Source: Cyanophora paradoxa (Eukaryota > Glaucocystophyceae > Cyanophorales > Cyanophoraceae). Taken from it: a stretch of DNA of 64,000 bases. How positions within the stretch are numbered: the first letter of the stretch is position 1; each line of letters begins with the position of its first letter. Location: NCBI GenBank assembly GCA_004431415.1, contig QPMI01000054.1:372001-436000 (forward strand). The letters are read 5' to 3'. Shown piece after piece: positions 30,582 through 39,957 of the stretch. A model generated the notes under the pieces. That model had not been told where the DNA came from, searched no databases, and worked only from the letters and a program-made list of their open reading frames with translations. Made by a program: the position numbers and the translations under genes.

Positions 30582-31053
30582 GACGGGGACGTCGTCTTCC
30601 GAAGAGGAGGAGTGGAACCGAGCACGTGCTAAAATCCCGGAATGCGGCTCGCATCCGGCGATGAGCACTGCTGAACGCGCCGAGCTCGAGGCTCTGCTCA
30701 AGCGCTATTCGTGCGCGTTCGCCGACTCGGTCACGGCCACCGAGGGCACGGCCAACCTCCTCCACTACGAGCACGTGATCCGATTGACCTCACGGCTGCC
30801 CGTCTTCACGCCCCCGCGGCGTGTAAGCCCGCACGCCGAGGCCTTCGCCCGTGCTGAAATAAAGCGGCTCCTTGAGCTGGGCTTGATCCAGCCCTCGCAA
30901 GCCGCCTACGGCTCGCCGGTCGTGCTCGCTCCTAAGAAGGACGGCACCTGGCGGTTCTGCGTCGATTACCGACGCTTAAATGCAATCACCGAGCGCGACG
31001 TCTTTCCGCTGCCGCGGATCGACGATCAGCTGGACCGCCTGCGGGGTCCATGA
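30582..31053 (+). CDS. pol: Reverse transcriptase, N-terminal part
   Basis: The frame is open from 30301, but convincing sequence starts around SSEEEEWNRARAKIPEC. It then shows ERAELEALLKRYSCAFADS, HVIRLTSRLPVFTPPRRVS, ELGLIQPSQAAYGSPVVLAPKKDGTWRFCVDYRRLN and FPLPRIDDQL, the standard fingers region of Ty3/gypsy RT. It breaks at the GGGG near 31043; the palm continues in the -1 frame. RT copies element RNA into DNA in the particle. Confidence 0.9.
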
Positions 31054-32063
31054 TCTTCTCGACCGTCGACGCGACGGCGGGCTTCTGGCAGCTGCCGCTG
31101 GACCCTGCGTCCCGGCAGTACACGGCCTTCGTGGTGCCCTGGGGCCACTACGAGTGGCGCGTGACCCCGTTTGGCGTGACCAACGGGCCGGCCGCCTTCT
31201 CGCGCGCCGTGACCGCCATCCTCGGCCCCCTGCTCACGACTTGCGTCACCGCTTATATCGACGATATAACGGTGTTCTCGCCGAGCGTGCCCCAGCACCT
31301 GCTGGACCTCGAGGCCTTGTTCCGCGCAATCATGCCGGCGAACTTGCGCCTGAAGCCCTCCAAGTGCTGCTTCGGGGTGGCTGAGGTTGCCCTGCTCGGG
31401 CACCTCGTCTCGGCCGAGGGGATCCGCCAGGACCCCGCGAAGCTGGCGTTCATTCGCCAGTACCCGCCGCCAGCGAACGCTGACCAATTGAGGTCGTTCC
31501 TGGGCTTGGCCGGGTACTACCGGCGGTTCGTGAACGGGTTTGCCCGTGTCACCCACCCTTTGCAGCGCCTGCTGCTTCGGGACGCCGTGTGGCAATGGAC
31601 CGAGGTCCACCAAGCCGCCTTCGAGGCGCTGAAGGCTGCCCTGCTCGAGGATCTGGTACTCGGGTACCCGGATTTCGAGCGGCCCTTCATCCTGTCGACC
31701 GACGCGTCGACGTACGCCATCGGCGCGATCCTGTCGCAGTCCGACGGCGGCTCGCCCGCCCGTGAGCGGCCCATCGCGTTCATCAGCCGAACGCTGGCGC
31801 CCGCTGAGCGGAATTACACCGCCACCGAGCTCGAGTGCTTGGCGGTTGTATGGGCAATAAAATACTGGCGGCACTTCCTCTTGGGAGGGCCCCAGTTCCT
31901 GGTCCGGACGGACCACCAAGCGCTCCAGTGGCTGCGCTCGCGCGAGGCGACCTCTGGGAGGCTGGGACGCTGGTCCCTCCTCCTGCAGTCCTACGACTTC
32001 GTCGTAGAGTACCGCGCGGGGCGCAATAACGGAGGGCCCGACGCCTGCTCGCGGCCCCGTTGA
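31050..32063 (+). CDS. pol: Reverse transcriptase palm and RNase H
   Basis: Begins MIFSTVDATAGFWQLPLD, the first catalytic Asp segment of RT. The second catalytic motif is YIDD at 31254-31265 within TAYIDDITVFSP, in place of the more common YVDD/YLDD. Connection follows (LRSFLGLAGYYRRFVNGFA), then RNase H: the first catalytic Asp is in LSTDASTYAIGAILSQ (31701), the Glu in TELECLAVVWAIKYW, and the Asp in VRTDHQALQWL. RNase H removes the RNA strand of the hybrid. It ends at a TGA (32061-32063) reached through a C-run break; the next frame carries on as LNHPVLAPGG. Confidence 0.95.
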   Translation: MIFSTVDATAGFWQLPLDPASRQYTAFVVPWGHYEWRVTPFGVTNGPAAFSRAVTAILGPLLTTCVTAYIDDITVFSPSVPQHLLDLEALFRAIMPANLRLKPSKCCFGVAEVALLGHLVSAEGIRQDPAKLAFIRQYPPPANADQLRSFLGLAGYYRRFVNGFARVTHPLQRLLLRDAVWQWTEVHQAAFEALKAALLEDLVLGYPDFERPFILSTDASTYAIGAILSQSDGGSPARERPIAFISRTLAPAERNYTATELECLAVVWAIKYWRHFLLGGPQFLVRTDHQALQWLRSREATSGRLGRWSLLLQSYDFVVEYRAGRNNGGPDACSRPR

Positions 32064-33356
32064 ACCACCCGGTTCTCGCCCCTGGCGGCGCCGACGGCAG
32101 CTCAGCCGCGCCTGACGCGCTGGCTGGCGCTGCGGGGCATGGCGTGCCCCAGCCCGGCGACCTCGATGAGCCGCTGCCGCTGTTTGCAGTCGCTCTGGGC
32201 GCCGAGGGCGCTGCGGACGCCCGGGTTGCCGTGGAAGCCCCGCCGGGCCCCCGCCTGACCGAGCTGGCTGATGAGCCGGACGAGGCCGCGCTGCCGGGCC
32301 CCGCCCATGCGCCTGGGCCCGCCGAGGCCGAAACGCCGGCGGCCCCGCCGAGTCGGGCGGAGATCCTCGTCGCGAGGCGACAGGCCCGTCTCCGGCGCCA
32401 GCTCGCCTTCGAGGGCGCTCCCGCCGCGAGGCGAGACGTCCAGCCCGCCCAGGGGCCGCGTCCACGCCGGACGCGCGCGCCGCCTGAGGCCTTCCGAGAG
32501 GGCTCCGACGATGAGCCCGTCTCCCTCTCCGAGCGCGCGCCCAGAGCCGCGCCGGCGGACGCCGAAGACGAGCCCCAGGGGCCCCGGCGCCGCCCGAACC
32601 CCGAGCCCCTGCCGCTGGGCAGGAGGCGCCCCTGCCCGCAGCCCTGCAGCTGCCGCAGGCCGGCCCGCCGACCCGGCGCGGCCGCAAGCCGACCACCTGG
32701 GCCGCGATGCGGCAGGAGGTTGACGAGTGGCACCGCCTCGCTGTCGAGCAGGGCCTGCCGCCGGCCCCGCGCTCTCCAAGCCCACCGCCGGCTCCCGAGG
32801 CCGACCCCATGGAGCTGGGCTCCGATGGCGAGGTCGCCCCGCCCGTGCCGGGGCCTGAGGCCCCGCGCGAGGCGTCCGAGCTTGAGCTCGACGAGGACGG
32901 GTTCCCCGTTACCCTCCTCGATCGCGTACGCCGCCGGCTCCCGTCGGGACCGCGGCGCTACGAGGGGCCTGTCGCGCCCCTGCCGCGCGACCAGCGTCCG
33001 CCTGAGGCCCCGCGCCGGGGCAAGACGCCCCGCAAGGCCGACAACCCGCGCCACTGGCGCTGCGGCCCGCCGCTGTACCCCCGTCAGGACGATCCCGACG
33101 AGGGGCCCGAGGGCGGCGCCCCGGCGGCGTCGTCCTCCGCGGCTGCGTCGACCACTGCGGCGACAGCGGGCTCATCTGAGCCGCCGGCTGCCCCTGAGGC
33201 GCCCTCGAGCGGCGACGCCGGCTCGAGCGGCGGCCCAGCCGCGGGCCTGGAACGGGAGCTCCTCTCGTCCAGCGCCATCGCCCCTGGCCCTGAGCTGGGC
33301 GAGGTCCGAGACCGCCGCAAGCCGCGCTTGCTGGAGCTGGTCCAGGACACCTGGGA
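32060..33356 (+). CDS. Long linker between RNase H and integrase, two frames
   Basis: Unrecognised, Ala/Pro/Glu-rich, low-complexity sequence. The first part reads AEFVALG-type acidic stretches (LPLFAVALGAEGAADARVAV) in one frame to about 32630. After a -1 break at a C run it continues (WAAMRQEVDEWHRLAVEQGL, ELELDEDGFPVTLLDRVRRR) to about 33350. Total about 430 residues; Ty3 elements typically have a far shorter tether here. It could be a flexible spacer or a host-targeting domain. No motif supports either idea. Confidence 0.55.
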
Positions 33357-34856
33357 TTGCGCGCCGCCGCCTTCCTTGACGGGCCCCTGCCCGAGGCCCT
33401 GCGCCACATGTTCCCCGCGCGGCGAGTCCGGCTGCTCGCTGCGCAGAAGGCGGACTCGCTGTGCCGCAAGCTGTTCTCCTGGCACGAGAACGGCGTGAAC
33501 GAGGCGCGCTGCACGCGCGCCTCCTGCCAGACGGGCGACTGCTACCTCTGCAGTCAGGCCAAGGCGGCCTTCGTCAAATTCGCCCAGAAATTTGACGTGG
33601 ACACAGACGGCGTGCTCGTCCGCCGCCCGGCCGCGCCCCACGGGCGCTTCGTGCCCGTCCTGCCTGAGTCCTGGCAGGACCGCGTCCTGTACGCGTACCA
33701 CGATGGGTGGGGCCACCGCGGCGCCTCGATCGTCGCCCGCCGGATCCTGCTGAGGTTCTGGTGGCCGGGCATGCTTGCGGCAGTCGCTCGCTACGTGCGG
33801 AGCTGCCATTGCTGCCAGTTCGCCAAGGCTGTGAAGCCGCGGCGAACCGCGATCGCAGTCATCGAGGCCGAGGGCCGGAATGACTTGTGGCAGGTGGACG
33901 TGTTCCACCTTGACCCGACGCCGCGCGGCAACCGGTATTTGGTTGCCTGGGTGAACGCGTGGGACAAGTACACGCGGCTGTACCCGAAAGCCGACCTGGA
34001 CGGCTGGTCCATGCTCGAAATGGGCCGAGACTTCGTCTCGAATGAGGGCGTGCCGCTGCGCCTCCTCATGGACAACGGGTCCAGCCTGAAGGGCGGCCCG
34101 TTCAACGAGTACTTCCGGAAGCTCGGGACTCGTTTCATTTACGCCGCTGCGTACCACCATTCGACGAATGGGCTGGTAGAGCGGCTGGGGGGCGTCGTGA
34201 AGACGCTGCTCCACGCGGCGTGCCGCGCCGAGCGCGAGCCGATGCACGAGTGGGACCAGCACGTGCACGAGGTGCAGCTGGCGCTCCGCACGACCGTGCA
34301 CGCGGCCACGGGCTACTCGCCCGCGCTCCTGCACCTGGGGCACGAGCTCACGCTGCCCGCGGACGTGCGCTTCGGGGTCGAGATGCTCGACACCCTTAGC
34401 TACGCCGACTACGTGTCAATCGTAGTGCGTTCCGCGAAGAGCCGCGAGGCTGCAGTGCGCGAGTACCGCCGCTGGTACCGCCGCCAAATGGTGCACCGGA
34501 CGGGTGACCTGCCGGACCGCCGCCGCTTCGGCGTGGGCGACAAAGTCCTGTGCTGGCTGGGCGACCGTGACAAGGGGTTGTTCAACTCCTGGGTCGGCCC
34601 TTTCACCGTCATGAGCGTGCACCCGGGCGGGTACACGTACGTCGTACGTGGCCTTGCGCGGCCCTACGGCGCGGTGGGCGCCGGCCGCCAGAAGGCGCGC
34701 GACACCCGTGAGACGATCGTGCATATCGACTGCATGATCCCGTTCCGCGTGCGAGACGCGAACGCGCCTGCACGGCCGGCCCGAGGGCGGCCCAAGGCGG
34801 CGGGTGGGCCGGCTGCCGCGGCCGCAGCGCCGGCGGCTCCGGCGGGAGCGGCTTAA
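33357..34856 (+). CDS. pol: Integrase of the LTR element
   Basis: The zinc domain is YHDGWGHRG...CHCCQFAK (HHCC type, 33690-33830). The catalytic core has D in LWQVDVFHLD (33897), D in LLMDNGSSLKGG (34071) and E in NGLVERLGGVV (34179). The D-x35-E spacing is exact. The C-terminal GPY/F-type module reads WVGPFTVMSVHPGGYTYVV (about 34590-34650), followed by an Ala/Pro tail and TAA at 34854-34856. No chromodomain is visible. It joins element DNA into the host, leaving a 5-bp duplication. The first codon of this frame is not a true start; the protein is part of the polyprotein. Confidence 0.95.
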   Translation: MRAAAFLDGPLPEALRHMFPARRVRLLAAQKADSLCRKLFSWHENGVNEARCTRASCQTGDCYLCSQAKAAFVKFAQKFDVDTDGVLVRRPAAPHGRFVPVLPESWQDRVLYAYHDGWGHRGASIVARRILLRFWWPGMLAAVARYVRSCHCCQFAKAVKPRRTAIAVIEAEGRNDLWQVDVFHLDPTPRGNRYLVAWVNAWDKYTRLYPKADLDGWSMLEMGRDFVSNEGVPLRLLMDNGSSLKGGPFNEYFRKLGTRFIYAAAYHHSTNGLVERLGGVVKTLLHAACRAEREPMHEWDQHVHEVQLALRTTVHAATGYSPALLHLGHELTLPADVRFGVEMLDTLSYADYVSIVVRSAKSREAAVREYRRWYRRQMVHRTGDLPDRRRFGVGDKVLCWLGDRDKGLFNSWVGPFTVMSVHPGGYTYVVRGLARPYGAVGAGRQKARDTRETIVHIDCMIPFRVRDANAPARPARGRPKAAGGPAAAAAAPAAPAGAA

Positions 34857-36152
34857 GGGAAAGCCGGCTCCGAGCCGCGTCCCGACCCCACGCGAGGGCA
34901 AGGACATGAGAGCGGCTGCGCTAGCCCCTTGGCAGCGCTGAGCAAGAGATCGCCCGAGGCGGGCTGGATCGACGGGCCTCAGAGCCCCGCGCACAACGCG
35001 AAAGCCCCGAGCCGAGAGAAGAGGCTGCGGGCGGCCGTCAGCCTTGAGCACAGCTCGGCGCGGTGACAGGGTGCGAGTCCCTTGTAAAGACCCGGGCAAA
35101 TTGGATGAGCCGCGGGCGGCCGGTGGCCTTGAGCACAGCTCGGCACGGTGACAGGGCTGGGGCCCTCCGAAGACCTAGCCGAGCCCTAGGACGCGCCTCG
35201 CGTCTGCAGAAGGGTCGGTAGGCGGCTGTGACGCCGAGTTCTGCCTCGGGTACAGCGACAGGGGATGTCCATTCCCCTCCGTGTAAGACCTGGCGGTGTA
35301 CCAGGGCGCGCCTTGCGCCGGTGGGGGTACACGCAGGCGGTCGTTACGCCGGATCCCACTCCGGGTACGACGACTGGGGACGCAAAAATTCCCCCATTCA
35401 GGGCTCTGCACCGGGGACGCTCGGTGGCAGTTCGCCTGGGAGGGTCACGTCCCCTCGCAATGGACGTGCATGCACGGGTCGGGCAGGGCACCTGCCGTCA
35501 CGAGTGACGGTGGTTTGAGCCCTGTGGGCGGCGCCTAGCCTCGCCCTGGAGATCCCTAGCTCCACCGCCGTCGGGGTCCCCCGATTCGATGCCGTGCAAT
35601 TGCTGTGGGAGCGCGGCTTGTGCCTAGGCAGCGTCGCACGACGGGCTGCATATCCCTAAGCGCTGGGACGGGCATATTGCTGTGGGCTATCGAGTGCCAT
35701 CGCGACGCTACGCCCGCGTTGCTGTTGCAGCGTGCGCTCTTGCGGCTAACGTGCTGCGCGATGAGGGCAGGGCCCCCTCGGCTTCTGTCTCCGTACCGCT
35801 CGCCTCGTGCGGGTTTGCCTGGGCCGCCGGCCCGAAGTTGGACCTTGCCCCCTGGGCACTACACGCTGGAGTCGTACCGGCACCCGCCGGGCGACAGCCT
35901 TTTTCGATTCCCGGCAGTCGCCGGACGTAGACGGGCTCGGCGTCTTTTCGATTCCCGGCAGTAGCCGGTGACGCCGACCGTGAGTGGCTCGGAGCCTTTT
36001 TTCGATTCCCGGCAGTAGCCGGTAGCTCCGAGCGTTTGTGTATAGCGGCCGGGGTCGCGTTGTATAGAGAGCTCAGGCTCGATCAAATTCCTGGCTTCCC
36101 CGGCCCTCTCTCTGTTCGCCTTCGGGCGTAGACCCGCGCGGACGCGGGATCC
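34857..36152 (+). other. Structured non-coding 3' region of the LTR element
   Basis: 1.3 kb without a convincing gene. It contains a 45-base direct repeat (35027-35071 and 35112-35156, core CCTTGAGCACAGCTCGGC), two diverged GGGGA...TCCCC hairpins in related contexts (near 35261-35277 and 35377-35395) and three covarying hairpins (35890-36032). Confidence 0.7.
35890..36032 (+). repeat. Three hairpins with conserved loops and compensated stems
   Basis: Units at 35890-35922, 35937-35977 and 35988-36032 share TTTTCGATTCCCGGCAGT. The stems differ but still pair: GGCGAC/GTCGCC, TCGGCGTC/GACGCCGA, CTCGGAGC/GCTCCGAG. Inside each is a small hairpin CCGGC-AGTA(or AGTC)-GCCGG. The shared part is nearly complementary to 19798-19811 near the primer-binding site. 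Confidence 0.75.
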
Positions 36153-36163
36153 GAGAGGAGGAG
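36153..36163 (+). other. Polypurine tract GAGAGGAGGAG
   Basis: Eleven purines, ending two bases before the 3' LTR. This is the expected primer for plus-strand DNA synthesis. Confidence 0.85.
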
Positions 36164-36164
36164 T

Positions 36165-36447
36165 TGTCGCATCCGACTTTACAGTGGATGCTCGATTGTG
36201 AGCCGCTAGGGCTCTAGATGATGTATGCAGCCTTCGTGCTGCTAGGCCGACGGCGCCTAGGCTAGTTAGAGCGCCGCGGTCATTTGTATGCGTGTGTCGG
36301 GGTACGCCGTAGTTGGACGGGTACACCCTCAGTCTACCATCACGGTGGCTAACAGCAGCAGCACTCGCCAAACCCCGCCCTGCCGAGCTTGCACTCCGCA
36401 CGGGCTTCTCGCGCGCACGATTAGACACACTAATCTCGCACGCGACA
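36165..36447 (+). repeat. 3' LTR, 283 bp
   Basis: Same sequence as 19506-19788 on reading. Followed by the target duplicate ATATG (36448-36452). Confidence 0.93.
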
Positions 36448-36642
36448 ATATGCATTGTATATATATATGGCCAGCGCCTGATGACATGATCATGATGGCC
36501 GCAAGCCCGAGTCCTAGATCTAGATCCGACATATATATCTTCATGTTATATAAATCTTCATGTCTAGAGCTGGGCCGTTGCTTTCTCTAGATCTCGCGCG
36601 CCGACCTCACCTTCGATTCTCTCACACTCTCTGCCTGCGCAG

Positions 36643-38490
36643 CGACCGTCGCGCGCGCCGACAACAAGTACGCGAACGGCAACGCCGACGGCAAGCTCCA
36701 CATCAACGAGTGCGCCTCTCGAGCCCCCTCCCAATCTCGAGCTCCGGCCTAAGGAAGCTGCGTCTGTGTGCACGCGGCCTCTATTCTGACCGTACGCGTT
36801 CCTCGGGGGCGGCGCGCAGGTGGGTGAACTGCGGCGGCCACAACACGCAGTCGGACGCTTTGGATGCGGCGGCGGAGGCCGAGGTCGACACCATCTGCCC
36901 CTGCGATATCCCGAAGTGCCAGGAGCTCCCGCCCATCCCCGCGTGCCCCGCCGTGCGCCCGCGCCCGGCCTCTACAAGCAGCCCCCAGCTGCAGGCCATG
37001 GCCATCTAGATCTGCATACGAATCTTAAGGCGCGGGCCGCAGACCGATGTCAGCAGCCTGGCGACCGCGAACGCTGTCAGCTCGCTGGACGCCAAGATCG
37101 ACGGGCTCGACTTCGACTGCAACTGCCCCGAGGTACAGCGAAAGAGCGCGCGCGAGGCCTCTAGCTTCGCGATCGCACTCACGCCAAGTGCAGGTCGACC
37201 TGTCGGAGATCCTTAGCAAGCTCGACTCGCTCGCCAGCGACGTGACCGACATCAAGGGCGACGTGTCCACCATCAAGACCGACGTGACCGACATCAAGGG
37301 CGACGTGTCCACCATCAAGACCGACGTGTCCACCATCAAGACCGACGTGACCGACATCAAGGGCGATGTGTCCACCATCAAGACCGACGTGTCCACCATC
37401 AAGACCGACGTGAACAACATCCAGGGCGACGTGACCACCATTAAGGGCGACGTGTCCACCATCAAGACCGACGTGTCCACCGTCAACACCAAGGTGCGAT
37501 TTGCGTATTTGTACTAACAGAAGATGCCAACGGCAGATTTCTTAACCGCCTGCCGGGCAGGTCGACAACCTGAGCACCCAGATCGACAACTGTGCGCTGT
37601 CTTGCAACTGCAGCTGATCGTGACTAGCCCCTCACCGATCTGACGTGCGCATGCGCAGCGACCAAGACCATCACCGGCGCCGTCGGCGACTCGACGACCA
37701 CGATCACGGGGGCGATCACCTCCGCGACCACCACGATCACCGGCGCCGTCGACAACGCCGTCACCACGATCAACAGCAACACCGACAGCTCGGTCAAGAA
37801 TGGTGAGCTCGAGCGCGGATAAAATTAAATGACTAGATGCATACGGGTTTTTGAAAAATCGACGATGTGCTTTATAATTAGATTGATTCCGCGCCTGACG
37901 CGGGTCGCGGCAGCGGCCACGGACATCAAGAACCACATCGACAACACGGCCACGAACATCATCAACGACACGAAGACCAACATCGACAACTCGGCCAAGA
38001 CCGTCATCGGCGACACGAAGACCAACATCGACAACTCGGCCACCAAGATCATCGGCGACACTCAGACCAACATCGACACCTCGGCCAAGACCATCCAGGG
38101 CGACATCACCAACGCGACGACCAACATCACCAACCACGTCGATGGCGCCGAGGAGGACATCAAGGCGAAGGTCGCCGAGGTGAGCTTTTGCGGCGCCTGC
38201 GCGGGGCCTGGGTCGCGACGGCTGACCGCTCGAGCCGCGCAGATCGAGCAGCTGGACATCGTCGCGTCGTTCACCAAGAACCCGAACGTGACCTGCTCGG
38301 CCGCCCAGAGCATCAACACCGTCGAGACCTTCGACGCCGCGGTGCGCCCTGGGACCCCGCGCCGCCCGCCGGCCGGCCGCGACCGACGGGGCGGGGGCGG
38401 CGGCAGTACGGCGACGACGACCTCGACTTCGTGGAGGCGGATCTCGCCGCCGACGCCGCCTTCGCGGCCGACGAGGCCTACGACGCGTAG
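36643..38490 (+). CDS. EF-hand / heptad-repeat filament-like protein, 3' exons
   Basis: Exon 36643-36709 carries the second EF-hand loop NGNADGKLHINE. GT-AG splicing to 36820 gives INEWVNCGGHNTQSDALD and a Cys/Pro motif (CPCDIPKCQELPPIPACP). From 37243 to 37490 a run of about twelve 7-residue units (DVSTIKT / DVTDIKG) has V and I in core positions, a regular coiled coil. Later exons carry TITGAVGDSTTTITGAI-type repeats and alternating 8+7 units (KTNIDNSA, TKIIGDT; 37920-38170). Short Cys pairs (FDCNCPE, CALSCNC) punctuate the repeats. The last exon ends in an acidic Ala/Asp tail and TAG at 38488-38490. I infer an elongated, perhaps oligomeric, calcium-binding structural protein; its function and location are unknown. 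Confidence 0.6.
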
Positions 38491-39957
38491 AGCGCGCCCC
38501 GCTCTCGGGCGTGGACCCTTTGGCCGCGTGCACATGTGGCCGATGTCTGCAGCTGTACATGTAGACGTCGCTGCCGCGGCCGCGGCCGCTTTCGGTCGTC
38601 CTTTTTGTTGAATTTACGTGTACATGTGGATTGGATCATGATGATGAAAATATACTTAGAGATTATAATCAAAGAAGATGGAATACGTGTGCGCAATTGT
38701 TTGTTGTATGTACACGTACGCGTCTTGCGCGCTCGTGTGTGTTGATTCGGGCGTCCGACGGTCTTGCTGTTCGTGTAGGACATGTACACTGATCATGATC
38801 AGCTGCGCATGCGCATCATGGGCATGCATATGCCAATATCATGATGATGCATATGCCGCATGCATATGCGCGGCGCATATGCATGCGAATGTACTCCCAT
38901 GACCAGCTGCAGCTGCAGGATGATATATACGCACGGATCCGGATATCGATATCGATGCTCTAGATCTGGATTCGAATTCGAACTGATCAGGAAGCCGCTG
39001 ATCATGATCATGAGATCTAAGATTTGCCAAGCGCCAGCTGCGCATGCAGGCCGCCGCGGCCGGCGCCGGCCGATCGATTTCGAGCTGATCAAGACTCTCA
39101 GTGAACCGTTGAACGCGATTAACGCCCCGATCGATATCCGCACTCCGAACCATACGCATGCGCATGCTCTCTATAGCTACTTAAGCTTAAGCTTGAGCAT
39201 GTCCCGCCGGGCCGATCATCGAATTCGAACATGGCGGCCCGGGCCAAATTCCACGGGCACGGGTTGAATTGGCAATTGCAATGCCTGGCAATGCCTGGCG
39301 ATGCCTGGCAAGCGTCGCCAAGCGCGCGCGCGAAGTCATGTGTATGCGCCAAATATTAACGTGCATATGCATGCGCCAATATTAATGGCCAATTGCAATT
39401 GCACGCTTCATGATCAGGCCGCAACGTTAACGGACCGCAAGGCCGCAAGCTTAATTGGAAACGGGGTAGGGCACCGTAGGGGCCGTAGGGCCCCCGGCCC
39501 GGCCCGTTTCCTGTCGACGTACTTTTTTTAGCGGCTGCTTCGCGATTCAATGATTCGCTGATTCGGCTGCGCTGTGACACGCGCTCCGGGATCCTCGCTG
39601 CGGCCGAGTCGAGCTCAAATGCGATTTGATCATGATCATGAATATTAATTTGAAGCAGTTGCTAATATAACTCAGTGCACGTGACTGCCGCCGAGCCGAT
39701 CCGCCCGATCTGCTCTGCTAGCGCTGCTCTCAACTTAGAGTCTCAAGGGTCAATTCTCAGCGCTAGCTGCAGACTGATCTCCTGTGCTGCTTTCAGCTGC
39801 CAGTGCAGACTCTAGACTCTCAGAACGAGCCGGCACTTTCGGGGCGTCGCCGAAGTGCCGAAGCCCGTGGCCGGGGTAGAGGTTCAGACGAAGCGAAACT
39901 CTTTGGGTGACTCGCGGGAGGGCTTTTGCACTCGGGAGTGGCACTTTTTGAGCACCT
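38491..39957. other. Intergenic, extremely palindrome-rich
   Basis: No gene seen. Between about 38795 and 39440 the DNA is almost continuous chains of self-complementary 4-8 mers (GCATATGCATGCG, GATATCGATATCGAT, GAATTCGAATTCGAA, TGATCATGATCATGA). CAATGCCTGG/GATGCCTGG short repeats occur at about 39280-39310. Confidence 0.55.

Larger units (their letters stand above)
19506..36447 (+). mobile_element. Giant Ty3/gypsy-type LTR retrotransposon, 16.9 kb
   Basis: Two 283-base LTRs (TGTCGC...GCGACA), read as identical, are flanked by the 5-bp duplication ATATG (19501-19505 and 36448-36452). There is a primer-binding-site candidate after the 5' LTR and a polypurine tract before the 3' LTR. The order capsid-like, CCHC zinc knuckle, protease, reverse transcriptase, RNase H, integrase is that of Ty3/gypsy. 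Typical elements are 5-8 kb; this one carries about 7 kb of extra coding sequence before the protease and about 1.3 kb before the integrase. Coding density and GC content are high throughout. About eleven -1 frame breaks interrupt what otherwise reads as one polyprotein of about 4,860 residues. Identical LTRs point to a recent insertion. Confidence 0.93.

Noticed and set aside
35890-36032. CRISPR-like array
   Set aside because: Only three units of unequal spacing, with pairing stems that differ between units. They are explained as RNA hairpins of the retroelement, and the host is a eukaryote.
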